Of a DNA stretch of 64,000 nucleotides, positions 42,361 to 51,240 are shown one piece after another. A program made the position numbers and the translations under genes. The number at the start of each line of letters is the position of its first letter. The stretch's first letter is position 1. The notes below the pieces were generated by a model that worked only from the letters and a program-made list of their open reading frames with translations, was not told the DNA's origin and ran no database searches. Origin of the DNA: Comamonadaceae bacterium (GTDB lineage: Bacteria > Pseudomonadota > Gammaproteobacteria > Burkholderiales > Burkholderiaceae_C); assembly GCA_013297875.1 (NCBI GenBank), contig JAAFIW010000019.1, forward strand, positions 22,304-86,303, read 5' to 3'.

Positions 42361-42885
42361 TCAGGCAATCTTCTTCAAGCCCTTGGCAAACCGCTGCGCA
42401 TTCAGCACGTAATGCTCGGCGCTGACTTTCAACTTGGCGGCCGCCGCATCGTCCAGCGTGCGCACCACTTTGGCCGGGCTGCCGATGATCAGTGAGTTGT
42501 CGGGAAATTCTTTGCCTTCGGTCACCACGCTGCCTGCGCCCACGATGGAGTTTTTGCCGATCTTGGCGTTGTTCAAAATTACCGCCTGAATGCCGATCAG
42601 CGAGTTGTCGCCCACGGTGCAGCCATGCAGCATCACCTGGTGGCCCACGGTCACGTTGTCGCCAATCGTCAGCGGAAAACCGATGTCGGCATGCAGCACC
42701 GACAGGTCTTGAATGTTGCTGTTGACGCCGATGCGAATGGTTTCCGTGTCGCCGCGAATCACCGCGCCAAACCACACGCTGGCGTTCTCGCCCAATACCA
42801 CCGCGCCCATCACCTGCGCGCTGTCAGCCACCCACGCCCCAGCGCCCAACTCGGGGGCTTTGCCATCCAGTTCATACAGCGCCAT
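42361..42885 (-). CDS. Gamma-class carbonic anhydrase family protein
   Basis: A 174-residue left-handed beta-helix hexapeptide-repeat protein. The metal-site pattern is visible: VIRGD, IQDLSVLHAD and VGHQVMLHGC carry the Arg and the His ligands of gamma carbonic anhydrases (YrdA/PaaY type). ATG 42885 (MALYELDGKAPELG) was chosen. It is divergent from the DUF455 gene with a 34-base spacer, so the promoters must overlap. Activity as carbonic anhydrase is not certain. Confidence 0.88.
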   Translation of the reverse strand: MALYELDGKAPELGAGAWVADSAQVMGAVVLGENASVWFGAVIRGDTETIRIGVNSNIQDLSVLHADIGFPLTIGDNVTVGHQVMLHGCTVGDNSLIGIQAVILNNAKIGKNSIVGAGSVVTEGKEFPDNSLIIGSPAKVVRTLDDAAAAKLKVSAEHYVLNAQRFAKGLKKIA

Positions 42886-42919
42886 GGTCTCTTTCCTTGT
42901 GAAAAATACAATTGTAGGG

Positions 42920-43747
42920 ATGGGCCCCACTCCTCACGACCTGCCAACTGATCCCCGCGAACTGCGCGCTACGGCCCTGCAAGCGCTGCAAACCACCGAT
43001 TTAAAGCAAAAAGTGGCTCTCGCCCATGAATTATCTGCTCAAGCAGCTTCTCTTTTTATAGCAAATAGCCACCTCGAAGAGCCTGAAAACCTACCTGGCA
43101 GACCGGCCCAACCGCTGCTGATTGCCCCAGGCAAAGTCCCGCGCCGCTCGCCGCACACACCGGCTGGCCTGGCTGCCTTGTTGCACGCCATTGCCCACAT
43201 CGAATTCAACGCCATCAACCTGGCGCTGGATGCCGTCTGGCGCTTTGCCGATATGCCTAAAGCCTACTACCGCGACTGGGCAAAAGTCGCCGCCGAAGAG
43301 GCCTACCACTTCAGCCTGCTACGCGCGCATTTGCAAGAGGGTGGCCACGACTATGGCGACTTCCCCGCCCACGACGGCCTGTGGCAGATGGTGGAAAAAA
43401 CCCGCCACGACATCACCGCCCGCATGGCCCTGGTGCCCCGCACGCTGGAGGCCCGCGGGCTGGACGCCACGCCGTTGATACAGGCCAAGCTGCGCGCCGT
43501 GGGCACACCTTCGGCGCTACGGGCAGTGGAGATTCTGGACATCATCCTGGCCGACGAAATCGGCCACGTGGCCATTGGCAACCACTGGTACCGCTGGCTG
43601 TGCGCACGCGATGGCCTGGAGCCGGTGGCGCACTACCGCGCGCTGGTGGTGCAATACAACGCGCCCCGGCTGCAAGCGCCGTTTAACGAGGCGGCGCGCA
43701 GGCGGGCTGGGTTTACCGATGAGGAGTTGGCGGCGCTGCTGGCTTGA
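42920..43747 (+). CDS. DUF455 family ferritin-like protein
   Basis: A 275-residue helical protein. Glutamates and histidines spaced as in di-metal ferritin-like proteins occur in HAIAHIEFNAINLALD, AAEEAYHFSLL and ILADEIGHVAIGN. Function of the family is unknown. Bases 43028-43069 are a dispersed-repeat copy encoding ELSAQAASLFIANSHLE, next to the N-terminal helix and possibly an added loop. Start at 42920, preceded by TAGGG. Confidence 0.85.
   Translation: MGPTPHDLPTDPRELRATALQALQTTDLKQKVALAHELSAQAASLFIANSHLEEPENLPGRPAQPLLIAPGKVPRRSPHTPAGLAALLHAIAHIEFNAINLALDAVWRFADMPKAYYRDWAKVAAEEAYHFSLLRAHLQEGGHDYGDFPAHDGLWQMVEKTRHDITARMALVPRTLEARGLDATPLIQAKLRAVGTPSALRAVEILDIILADEIGHVAIGNHWYRWLCARDGLEPVAHYRALVVQYNAPRLQAPFNEAARRRAGFTDEELAALLA
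43028..43069 (-). repeat. Dispersed repeat copy inside the DUF455 gene
   Basis: TTATCTGCTCAAGCAGCTTC then TCTTTTTATAGCAAATAG, in frame as LSAQAASLFIAN. Confidence 0.75.
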
Positions 43748-44079
43748 GCCCTGCCCGGCAACCCAGCTCAAGCGCTCTGGTGGGAAGGGGTCATGGTGGC
43801 TCCATCGGGTGAGACGGGAGACGGTAGCCGCGCTAGCGTGAACAACCGATGTCGCTACCATGCCGCCCTGTTAATCCCTGAGCCCCAACCAAGCCTTGCC
43901 ACGCAGGCCCTGCCCAGCCAGGACAAGGCGAATCCGACATACCGGACCGTTTGAAACTGGAGCGGCTGCGCAATGCCTTGCGCGCACAAAGCCAGCCCAA
44001 CGAACCGCTATAGAAAATCAGCCTTCAGCCCAAGTGTTTATTGCTCAAGAAGCTACTTTTTTAATAGCAAATCGACCCA
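43748..44079. other. 332-base region without a convincing gene
   Basis: It contains a dispersed repeat at 44025-44074. A short plus-strand frame ending at 44012 (DIPDRLKLERLRNALRAQSQ) looks protein-like and may be the tail of a decayed gene, but has no start. Otherwise nothing recognised. Confidence 0.4.
44025..44074 (-). repeat. Dispersed repeat copy downstream of the MipA/OmpV gene
   Basis: CAGCCCAAGTGTTTATTGCT then CAAGAAGCTACTTTTTTAAT, ending AGCAAATC. A diverged reverse copy. Confidence 0.7.
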
Positions 44080-44895
44080 TCAAAATGTTCGCAATACGCC
44101 CGCCACCAACGTGTTTTGCCCCTTTTGCTCAATGATGGGGCTCTTGGCCGCATCGCCACGCAGTTGGTACAGGTTCAGGCGGCCAAAGGCGCTCCAGTCG
44201 TTGTCAATACGGTAGAAGCCTTGCGCAAAGACACCCGCACTTTTCAGGCCGCTTCCAGCTGAAAAAACTGGCAGCCTGGACGCCGCAGACTGCTGCGCGG
44301 TGACGCCAAACAAATTCTTGGCGTAGGTGCCATCCATGGTTTGTAGGTTCAAGCCAACACCCAGCACAGCGGCTGGCGACTTGACCAAGTTGTAGCCCAG
44401 ATCGGTTTCAAACGTGCTGCCACGGCGGTTGCCGGAGCCCAGACGGCTGCTCAAACTGGCTTTGACAAACACATCGCCGGGCTGGTAGTTCAGCTCCAAC
44501 AGCAAGGCCCCAGCGCCGTTCACGTTGCCCAGCCCGACCAGCCGAGGACTGTCTTTTTCTTTGCGTGACGTGAGATCCAGGCCCAGCGCTGCGCTGCCCC
44601 GCAGGTCAGGTGCCAGCGGCAGTTCCACACCGATGCCGCGAATGGGGTTGATGAACAAAAAGTCTTTGTAGCGCACGTCAAATGCCGGAAACAGCCGCGT
44701 GCGCGTCGCGTCCGACCCGGGCCAGCGAGGACCGGTTACCACCGTCGGGCCGGCCCGCAGTTTCCAGTCGCTCGTGGGAGCAGCCCCGCTCGCACCAGAC
44801 TGGGCCGCTGCGATCGGGCTACCCAGGCATGCCAGTAAACCGATGCCCGCCAGGGCAAGCGTGGCGTCGCGAGGAATCGACGGAGAAATTGTCAT
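44080..44895 (-). CDS. MipA/OmpV family outer membrane protein
   Basis: A 271-residue protein with a signal peptide (cleavage near SPIAAAQ) and a beta-barrel-like body. The GPRWPGSDATRTRLFPAFDV segment and a C-terminus ending in Phe (GVLRTF) fit outer-membrane MipA/OmpV proteins. In some species these scaffold murein enzymes; here the role is unknown. No partner gene is adjacent. Confidence 0.82.
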   Translation of the reverse strand: MTISPSIPRDATLALAGIGLLACLGSPIAAAQSGASGAAPTSDWKLRAGPTVVTGPRWPGSDATRTRLFPAFDVRYKDFLFINPIRGIGVELPLAPDLRGSAALGLDLTSRKEKDSPRLVGLGNVNGAGALLLELNYQPGDVFVKASLSSRLGSGNRRGSTFETDLGYNLVKSPAAVLGVGLNLQTMDGTYAKNLFGVTAQQSAASRLPVFSAGSGLKSAGVFAQGFYRIDNDWSAFGRLNLYQLRGDAAKSPIIEQKGQNTLVAGVLRTF

Positions 44896-45028
44896 GGCAG
44901 GCGTCCTTGAAAGGTGGGCTGAATTTATTGGCCTTGTTGGTCATTAGATAGACCGGAAAGTTCAGTTTTTGATGTGAGCCTGGTTAGCCACGCCTTGTGA
45001 GGGCTGTATCTGACCAGGTGAAACAGGC

Positions 45029-45079
45029 TGTTAGCCCAGATATTTTCTGCTCCAGCAGCTACAGTATTGGTAGCAAATC
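45029..45079 (-). repeat. Dispersed repeat copy at the 3' end of mpl
   Basis: TTAGCCCAGATATTTTCTGC then TCCAGCAGCTACAGTATTGG, ending AGCAAATCC, directly beside the mpl stop at 45081. Confidence 0.75.
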
Positions 45080-45080
45080 C

Positions 45081-46487
45081 TCACACCTTCAGGGCTGTCA
45101 GCAATTTGACATGCACCCCGCCAAAGCCACCATTGCTCATGCACAGCAGCTGGTCGCCGGGCTGCACCGAAGCGACAACTTGTTGCACCAACTCATCAAT
45201 GGTGCTGGCCACCCGCGCCCGCTCCCCCATGGGCGCGAGCGCTTCGCGGGCGTCCCAGTCCAGGCCGCCGCTGTGGCAAAACGCCAGGTCGGCCTGCTCC
45301 AGGCTCCAGGGCAGCTGGGCTTTCATGGTGCCCAGCTTCATGGTGTTGCTGCGCGGCTCGAAGATGGCCAGGATGCGCTGGCCGGGTTTGAGCGTGCGGC
45401 GCAAGCCATCGACCGTGGTGCGCATCGCGGTGGGGTGGTGGGCAAAGTCGTCAAACACCGTGATGTCGCCACCCGCGCGGGCCACCACGCCGCGCACTTC
45501 CATGCGGCGTTTGACGTTTTGAAAGCTGGCCAGCGCCTCACACGCCACTGCGGGCAATACGCCCACATGCTCGGCGGCGGCAATGGCGGCCAGCGCGTTC
45601 AGCTGGTTGTGCACGCCGCTCAGGGCCCACTGCACGCGGCCCTTGACTTGGCCGTGTTGCAGCACCAGAAAGTCATGCGGCTCGCCTTGGGCGGTGAAGT
45701 CGCTGACCACCGCCCCAAAGCTGCGCACCTCGCTCCAGCACCCCGCATGCAGCACACGCGCCAGGCTTTCTTCCAGGCCGTTGACCACCACCCGACCCGA
45801 GGGCGGCACGGTGCGCACCAAGTGGTGAAACTGCCGCTCAATGGCGGCCAGGTTGTCAAAGATGTCGGCGTGGTCAAACTCCAGGTTGTTCAGCACGGCG
45901 GTGCGGGGGCGGTAGTGCACGAATTTGCTGCGTTTGTCGAAGAAGGCGGTGTCGTATTCGTCGGCTTCGATCACGAATGTGGAGCCCACGCCGCCCTCGG
46001 CGGCGTTCGAGGTTCCCAAGCGAGCAGACACCCCGAAATTCAAAGGCACGCCGCCCACCAGGAAACCCGGCTGGAAACCCGCACATTCCAACACCCAGGC
46101 CAGCATCGACGTGGTGGTCGTTTTGCCATGCGTGCCCGCTACCGCCAGCACATGCCGCCCATGTAGCACGTGCTCGGCCAGCCACTGCGGCCCGCTGGTG
46201 TAGCGCACGCCGCTGTCCAAAATGGCTTCCATCAGCGGGAACTTGGGGGCACCGTCGGCAGCTCGTGCGCGCGAGACCACATTACCCACCACCCACACGT
46301 CAGGCTTCAAGGCCAACTGCTCCGTGCCAAAGCCTTCAATCAAGTCAATGCCCAGTGCGCGCAACTGGTCGCTCATCGGCGGATAAACCCCCGCGTCGCA
46401 ACCGGTCACACGATGCCCCGCCTCCCGCGCCAACGCCGCCAAACCACCCATGAAGGTGCCGCAAATGCCCAAGATGTGTATATGCAT
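45081..46487 (-). CDS. mpl: UDP-N-acetylmuramate:L-alanyl-gamma-D-glutamyl-meso-diaminopimelate ligase
   Basis: A 468-residue Mur-ligase-family enzyme that reuses murein tripeptide. MHIHILGICGTFMGGLAALA distinguishes it from MurC; the ATP loop AGTHGKTTTTSMLAWVLE and VFDDFAHHPTAMRTT are present. Start at 46487; an ATG eight codons upstream is less likely. Cytosolic recycling enzyme. Confidence 0.94.
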   Translation of the reverse strand: MHIHILGICGTFMGGLAALAREAGHRVTGCDAGVYPPMSDQLRALGIDLIEGFGTEQLALKPDVWVVGNVVSRARAADGAPKFPLMEAILDSGVRYTSGPQWLAEHVLHGRHVLAVAGTHGKTTTTSMLAWVLECAGFQPGFLVGGVPLNFGVSARLGTSNAAEGGVGSTFVIEADEYDTAFFDKRSKFVHYRPRTAVLNNLEFDHADIFDNLAAIERQFHHLVRTVPPSGRVVVNGLEESLARVLHAGCWSEVRSFGAVVSDFTAQGEPHDFLVLQHGQVKGRVQWALSGVHNQLNALAAIAAAEHVGVLPAVACEALASFQNVKRRMEVRGVVARAGGDITVFDDFAHHPTAMRTTVDGLRRTLKPGQRILAIFEPRSNTMKLGTMKAQLPWSLEQADLAFCHSGGLDWDAREALAPMGERARVASTIDELVQQVVASVQPGDQLLCMSNGGFGGVHVKLLTALKV

Positions 46488-46540
46488 GGCGGGGATTTTA
46501 AGGTGATGCAATTTGCGCCCGTTGCAAGCAAAATCGGCCC

Positions 46541-46587
46541 GCAGCCCATACAGAATTTGCTGCGCAAGCTACTAGTTTTGTAGCAGC
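46541..46587 (-). repeat. Dispersed repeat copy, diverged (mpl-rhlE spacer)
   Basis: GCAGCCCATACAGAATTTGC then TGCGCAAGCTACTAGTTTTG and TAGCAGC. Lies in the 266-base mpl/rhlE spacer. Confidence 0.65.
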
Positions 46588-46688
46588 CGAACACCCTGTA
46601 TGGACGGCAGGAGGTGCACAAAAGTGGCCCGGCTGGCTTGATGGTCACCATGCCCCTGCAGCGCATGGGCCGCTTGCAGAAAATTTTG

Positions 46689-46722
46689 CTATCTATTCAA
46701 TAGCTGCTCGAGCAATCTGGAT
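46689..46722 (+). repeat. Dispersed repeat copy at the 3' side of rhlE
   Basis: GCTATCTATTCAATAGCTGC then TCGAGCAATCTGG, oriented opposite to the copy 100 bases away. Confidence 0.75.
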
Positions 46723-46753
46723 CGGCACGATAGGCCCAAAGGGCCTCAAACCG

Positions 46754-48253
46754 TCAGGATTCAGCGGTTTCCAGCGATTGCGCAGCCTCTTGCGGTACCG
46801 GCACTGGCGCAGGCTGCGCCGCAAACAGGGCAGCCACCCGGCGCTTGGGTTTGATGTTGGCCGACAGGCCGCGGGGGGCGGTGGACTTGGCGGCGGCTTC
46901 CCAGGCGGGTTTGGCCTGCTCGCTGGGGGCTTCGTAGGGGCGGTCGAAGAAGGGGTCTGCGGGGCGGGACGGGCGGCTGTATTCGCGCCGGGGCGGGCGG
47001 CTGTCGGAGCGGCTGTCTCGGGTGCTCGCGCTGCTGTCGCGGGACTCGTCTTCCCGCCAGGCTCGGTGCCCGTCGTTGATGCGGCCCTGTTTGCGGATGT
47101 CGGGCAGGTCGCTTTCAAACTCGATGCCTTCGATTTCGACCTTCTTTTTCAGCAGCTTTTCCAGGTCGGCCATCAAGCGGCCATCGCTGGGCGAGACCAG
47201 GCTCACAGCCAGGCCCGAGGCACCTGCGCGGCCGGTGCGGCCGATGCGGTGCACATAGTCCTCGGCGTTAAAAGGAATGTCGAAATTGAACACCGCCGGC
47301 ACGTCTTTGATGTCCAGGCCCCGCGCGGCCACGTCGGTGGCCACCAGCAGGTCAACCTCGCCTTTTTTGAAGGCTTCCAGGGCTTTCAAGCGCTCGTCCT
47401 GGCTCTTGTCGCCGTGCAGGGCGGTGGTGACCAGGCCTTCGCGCTCCAGGCTGCGGGCCAGGCGGGCGCAGCCCAGTTTGCTGTTCACAAACACAAAGGC
47501 CTGCTTGATGCCGCGCTGCTGCAGGATTTGCTTGATCGCGCGGCGCTTGTCATCGTCGTTGACCGCGTAAAAGCGTTGCTCCACGGTGGACGCCGTTTCA
47601 TTGGGGCGGGCCACTTCGATGGTGATGGGGTCTTGCAGGTAGCTATTGGCCAGGCGCTTGATTTCAGGCGAAAACGTGGCACTGAAGAGCAAGGTGGTGC
47701 GCTGCTTGGGCAGGTAACTCAAGATGCGCTGCAGGTCGGGCAGAAAGCCAATGTCCAGCATGCGGTCGGCTTCGTCCAGCACCACATATTCCACCTGGTT
47801 GAGCACCGCGTTTTTGGCTTCAATATGGTCCAGCAAACGGCCTGGCGTGGCCACCAGCACCTCTACGCCCTTTTTCAGCTCGAGCGTTTGCGGCTTCATG
47901 TCCATGCCACCAAACACCACGGCGCTGCGCAGCTCGGTGTATTTGGCATACAGCTTGATTTGCTGAGCCACTTGGTCAGCCAGCTCGCGCGTGGGCAAGA
48001 GCACCAGGGCGCGCACCGGGTGGCGGGCGGGCGAGGTGGAGGCGTTTTCGTGGGCCAGCATGCGCTGCAGCAGCGGCAGGCTGAATGCGGCGGTTTTGCC
48101 GGTGCCCGTTTGCGCGGCGCCCATCACATCGCGCCCTTGCAGCACCACGGGAATGGCCTGCGCCTGGATGGGCGTCATGTTTTCATAACCCATCTCGGCC
48201 ACGGCGCGGGCAAGTGAGGGGGCAAGATTCAGATTTGAGAAGGACTGGGTCAT
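46754..48253 (-). CDS. rhlE: DEAD-box RNA helicase, RhlE type
   Basis: A 499-residue helicase. Q motif (FSNLNLAPSL), AQTGTGKTAAFSLPLLQRM, VLDEADRMLDIGFLPDL, SATF and the domain-2 motif HRIGRTGRAG are all present. The C-terminal 120 residues are Arg/Ser/Pro-rich and disordered, as in RhlE, and bind RNA. ATG 48253 (MTQSFSNLNLAP) was chosen over an upstream ATG. Likely role: ribosome assembly or mRNA turnover, with cold response typical of the family. Confidence 0.92.
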   Translation of the reverse strand: MTQSFSNLNLAPSLARAVAEMGYENMTPIQAQAIPVVLQGRDVMGAAQTGTGKTAAFSLPLLQRMLAHENASTSPARHPVRALVLLPTRELADQVAQQIKLYAKYTELRSAVVFGGMDMKPQTLELKKGVEVLVATPGRLLDHIEAKNAVLNQVEYVVLDEADRMLDIGFLPDLQRILSYLPKQRTTLLFSATFSPEIKRLANSYLQDPITIEVARPNETASTVEQRFYAVNDDDKRRAIKQILQQRGIKQAFVFVNSKLGCARLARSLEREGLVTTALHGDKSQDERLKALEAFKKGEVDLLVATDVAARGLDIKDVPAVFNFDIPFNAEDYVHRIGRTGRAGASGLAVSLVSPSDGRLMADLEKLLKKKVEIEGIEFESDLPDIRKQGRINDGHRAWREDESRDSSASTRDSRSDSRPPRREYSRPSRPADPFFDRPYEAPSEQAKPAWEAAAKSTAPRGLSANIKPKRRVAALFAAQPAPVPVPQEAAQSLETAES

Positions 48254-48304
48254 GTGTGCTAGCAAACGGAGGGCCTGCATTGTCTCACGACAGCGCATTT
48301 TCAG

Positions 48305-48346
48305 GCGCTACAGGTTTAATAGCTGCTTGAGCAGGATTTGAAAGGG
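48305..48346 (+). repeat. Dispersed repeat copy upstream of rhlE
   Basis: GCGCTACAGGTTTAATAGCT then GCTTGAGCAGGATTTGAAAG, about 50 bases above the rhlE start. Confidence 0.75.
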
Positions 48347-48388
48347 TTAGAGGCTGATTTGTCGCTTGGTACAGCTGCGGTCTTTGCG

Positions 48389-48497
48389 CCTTCCCCTACC
48401 GGGGGAAGGTTGGGATGGGGCTGGTGGGTGACTACGTGGGCGAAGTTTTGTAGCGCTTGTGCCCCCATCCCTACCTTCCCCCAGTGGGGGAAGGAGT
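48389..48497. repeat. Long inverted repeat with CCTTCCCC / GGGGAAGG arms
   Basis: Arms 48389-48423 (CCTTCCCCTACCGGGGGAAG, GTTGGGATGGGG) and 48461-48497 (CCCCATCCCTACCTTCCCCC, AGTGGGGGAAGG). It overlaps the 3' end of matB, whose stop lies inside the right arm. Confidence 0.8.
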
Positions 48498-50051
48498 CAA
48501 TGCAGCAGCCCCATACAGCTCTTGATACTGCTGGCGCAGCAGGTTTTTTTGCACTTTGCCCATGGCATTGCGCGGCAGCTCGGGCAGCACAAAGCAGCGC
48601 TTGGGGATCTTGAAGTTGGCCATTTGGGCCTTGAGTGTGAGCAGCACACCGTCTGCATCGACCTGGGCACCGGGTTTGGCAATCACCACTGCCACACCCA
48701 CTTCGCCAAAGTCGGGGTGCGGCACACCCACCAGCGCGCTTTCGGCCACGCCGGGCAGTGCGTTGATGGCGGCCTCAATTTCGGCGGGGTAGACGTTATA
48801 GCCGCCGCTGATGATGAGGTCTTTGCTGCGGCCCACGATGTGCACATAGCCCTGGCTGTCGATTCGCCCCACATCGCCGGTTTTAAACCAGCCGTCTGCC
48901 GTGAACTCTTCCTGGGTTTTCTCGGGCATGCGCCAGTAGCCCTTGAACACGTTGGGGCCCTTGACCTGTATGCCGCCCACCTCGCCCGCTGGCAGCACCT
49001 GCCCGTCGTCTGCGCACACGCGCAAGCCCACGCCGGGCAGCGGAAAACCCACGGTGCCACCCCGGCGCGGGCCATCGGCTGGCAGGTAGGGGTTGGAGGT
49101 GAGCATGGTGGTCTCGCTCATGCCGTAGCGCTCCAAAATGGTGTGCCCCGTGCGCTGCTGCCAATCGTTGAAGGTTTCCAGCAGCAAGGGGGCGGAGCCT
49201 GCGATGAACAGGCGCATATGGGCCGTGGCTTGGCGCGTCAAACCCGGCTCGGCCAATAACCGCACGTACAGGGTTGGCACGCCCATGAACACGGTGGCCT
49301 GGGGCAGCTTTTCAACCACACGGGCCGCATCGAACTTGCTGAACCAGATCATCTTGCAGCCGCTGAGCAGCGCACCATGAATGGCCACAAACAGCCCGTG
49401 CACATGAAAGATGGGCAGCGCGTGAATCAATACATCGTTGGGCCGCCAGCCCCAATAGTCTTTGAGCACCTGCGCGTTGGACAGCAGGTTGCCATGCGAC
49501 AGCATCGCGCCTTTGCTGCGTCCGGTGGTGCCACTTGTGTACAAAATAGCCGCCAAACCCTCGTCTTTATTGCTGGAGCAGCTATGAATATCAGAGCAAA
49601 AGATATCGGAATAGTGGGTGGCACGTTCCAGCAACGAGCCGGTGCGGTCGTCGTTGAGCGTGAACACGTTTTGCGTGCCCGCCGTGAACGCAATCTTGCT
49701 GACCCAGCCGAAGTTTTTGCTGCTGCACACCACCACGGCGGGCTGTGCATTGCCAATGAAATATTCGATCTCGCCGCTTTGATAAGCCGTGTTCAGCGGC
49801 AAAAACACATGGCCCGCACGCAAGGTGGCCAGGTACAGCAGCATGGCTTCAACCGATTTGTCTACCTGCACCGCAATGCGCGAGGCAGCGGGCAAATTCA
49901 GCGACGCCAGCAGGTTGGCCAGCATGGCGCTGGCGCGGTCCAGGTCGCGCCACGTGTAGCAAAGAGCCGGGCCATCGGCATCAGCGGTTTCAACGGCAAC
50001 GGTGTCCAGATTGGCCGGGAAGGCGGCGCGCAGGGCGCTGTACAGATTCAT
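48471..50051 (-). CDS. matB: Malonyl-CoA synthetase (acyl-CoA ligase family)
   Basis: A 526-residue ANL-superfamily ligase that activates malonate with ATP and CoA. The AMP-binding loop ILYTSGTTGRSKGAMLSHGN, GYNVYPAEIEAAIN and the terminal PRNAMGKVQKN (catalytic Lys) are present. Malonate is inferred from the neighbouring decarboxylase. Bases 49565-49600 are a dispersed repeat encoding SDIHSCSSNKDEG just before the AMP loop. The last eight residues (TPSPTGGR) are encoded by a palindromic repeat, so the natural C-terminus seems replaced. Start MNLYSALRAAFPANL, 11 bases after the Bug gene. Confidence 0.88.
   Translation of the reverse strand: MNLYSALRAAFPANLDTVAVETADADGPALCYTWRDLDRASAMLANLLASLNLPAASRIAVQVDKSVEAMLLYLATLRAGHVFLPLNTAYQSGEIEYFIGNAQPAVVVCSSKNFGWVSKIAFTAGTQNVFTLNDDRTGSLLERATHYSDIFCSDIHSCSSNKDEGLAAILYTSGTTGRSKGAMLSHGNLLSNAQVLKDYWGWRPNDVLIHALPIFHVHGLFVAIHGALLSGCKMIWFSKFDAARVVEKLPQATVFMGVPTLYVRLLAEPGLTRQATAHMRLFIAGSAPLLLETFNDWQQRTGHTILERYGMSETTMLTSNPYLPADGPRRGGTVGFPLPGVGLRVCADDGQVLPAGEVGGIQVKGPNVFKGYWRMPEKTQEEFTADGWFKTGDVGRIDSQGYVHIVGRSKDLIISGGYNVYPAEIEAAINALPGVAESALVGVPHPDFGEVGVAVVIAKPGAQVDADGVLLTLKAQMANFKIPKRCFVLPELPRNAMGKVQKNLLRQQYQELYGAAALTPSPTGGR
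49565..49600 (-). repeat. Dispersed repeat copy inside matB
   Basis: TTTATTGCTGGAGCAGCTAT then GAATATCAGAGCAAA, in frame just before the ATP-binding loop. Confidence 0.65.
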
Positions 50052-50062
50052 TGGGCGTGCAA

Positions 50063-51064
50063 TCAATCGAGTTTGGCACCCGAGGTTTTCACCACGCCTG
50101 CCCATTGCTTGATTTGCGCCGACACAAAGCTGCCAAATTGCGCACCCGCCAGGTTGCTGAACTCGGCTCCCTGGCGCGCCCAGGCTTGTTTGGCTTCGTC
50201 GGTGGTGCAGGCTTTGCGGATTTCTTCGATGGCGCGGGCCTGGGCATCGGCGGGTGTGCCTTTGGGGGCCCACACGCCGTACCAGGTGGTCACGGTGTAG
50301 TCGGGCAGGCCCGATTCGGTGGCGCTGGGTACATCGGGGAAGGCGGCAATGCGCTTGTTGCCCGACATCATCAGTGCCTTGATGCGGCCACCGCTGATGT
50401 GGGCGGCCGAGGAGCCCAGGCCATCAAACATCATGTCCACATCACCGGCAATCAGGCCCTGCAAAGCCGGGCCTGCGCCACGGTAGGGAATGTGCGTGAT
50501 GAAGGTGCCGGTTTGCTGCTTGAACAGCTCGCCCGCCAGATGGTGCGAGGTGCCGCCACCGGCCGAGCCATAGTTGAGCTTGCCGGGGTTCTGGCGGGTG
50601 TAGGCGATGAATTCCTTGATGTTGTTGACCGGTACGCGCTTGGGGTTGATGACCACCACCTGCGGCACGTTGGCCACCAGAATCAGCGGCACAAAGTCTT
50701 TCTCCAGGTCGTAGTCGAGCTTGGGGTACATGCTGGGGGCAATCGCGTGGTGCACCGCGCCCATGAACAGGTTGTAGCCATCGGGCGCCGACTTGGCTGC
50801 CACCCCCGCACCCAGGGTGCCGCCCGCGCCGCCCCGGTTGTCAATGATGAGTTGCTTGCCAGTGAGCTTGGAAAACTGCGCCGACAAGGGGCGGGCAAAG
50901 GCATCAGTACCCCCACCGGCCGGAAAAGGCACGACCATCGTGACCGGCTTGTTGGGCCAGCCAGATTGCGCCTGGGCCAAATGGCTGAAAGGCAAGGCCA
51001 GCGCGGTGGCAGCGCCGGTGGCGGCCAGGCGCAAGGCCTCCCGACGGGTGGGTTGATACAGCAT
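50063..51064 (-). CDS. Bug/TctC family tripartite tricarboxylate-type binding protein
   Basis: A 333-residue periplasmic solute-binding protein with a twin-arginine-like N-terminus (PTRREALRLAATGAATAL) and the Bug signature VTMVVPFPAGGGTDAFAR and NRGGAGGTLGA. The TctA/TctB membrane partners are not in the window. Lying between the malonyl-CoA decarboxylase and synthetase genes, it probably binds malonate or a related dicarboxylate (inference). Confidence 0.9.
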   Translation of the reverse strand: MLYQPTRREALRLAATGAATALALPFSHLAQAQSGWPNKPVTMVVPFPAGGGTDAFARPLSAQFSKLTGKQLIIDNRGGAGGTLGAGVAAKSAPDGYNLFMGAVHHAIAPSMYPKLDYDLEKDFVPLILVANVPQVVVINPKRVPVNNIKEFIAYTRQNPGKLNYGSAGGGTSHHLAGELFKQQTGTFITHIPYRGAGPALQGLIAGDVDMMFDGLGSSAAHISGGRIKALMMSGNKRIAAFPDVPSATESGLPDYTVTTWYGVWAPKGTPADAQARAIEEIRKACTTDEAKQAWARQGAEFSNLAGAQFGSFVSAQIKQWAGVVKTSGAKLD

Positions 51065-51131
51065 GGGGATGTCTCCTGTTATTGATAGTTGAAAACGAAC
51101 GGACGGGCGGGAAAACTGGCTACATCAGGGC

Positions 51132-51229
51132 TGTCATCCCCGCGCAGGCGGGGAACCAGGCGCGAGCACTGTTTAGCGTGGGGATTTTTTAGCTCTCTGA
51201 GGTGGATCCCCGCCAGCGCGGGGATGACG
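51132..51229. repeat. Palindromic element of the CCCGCGCAGGCGGG class
   Basis: Arms 51132-51157 (GTCATCCCCGCGCAGGCGGG) and 51201-51229 (GGATCCCCGCCAGCGCGGGG, ATGAC). Same class as the element near hslO; in the 176-base spacer between the decarboxylase and the Bug gene. Confidence 0.75.
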
Positions 51230-51240
51230 AAAATAGGGTT

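Noticed and set aside
43896..44135. 79-residue plus-strand open frame
   Set aside because: Overlaps the dispersed repeat and the MipA/OmpV gene; no conserved features.
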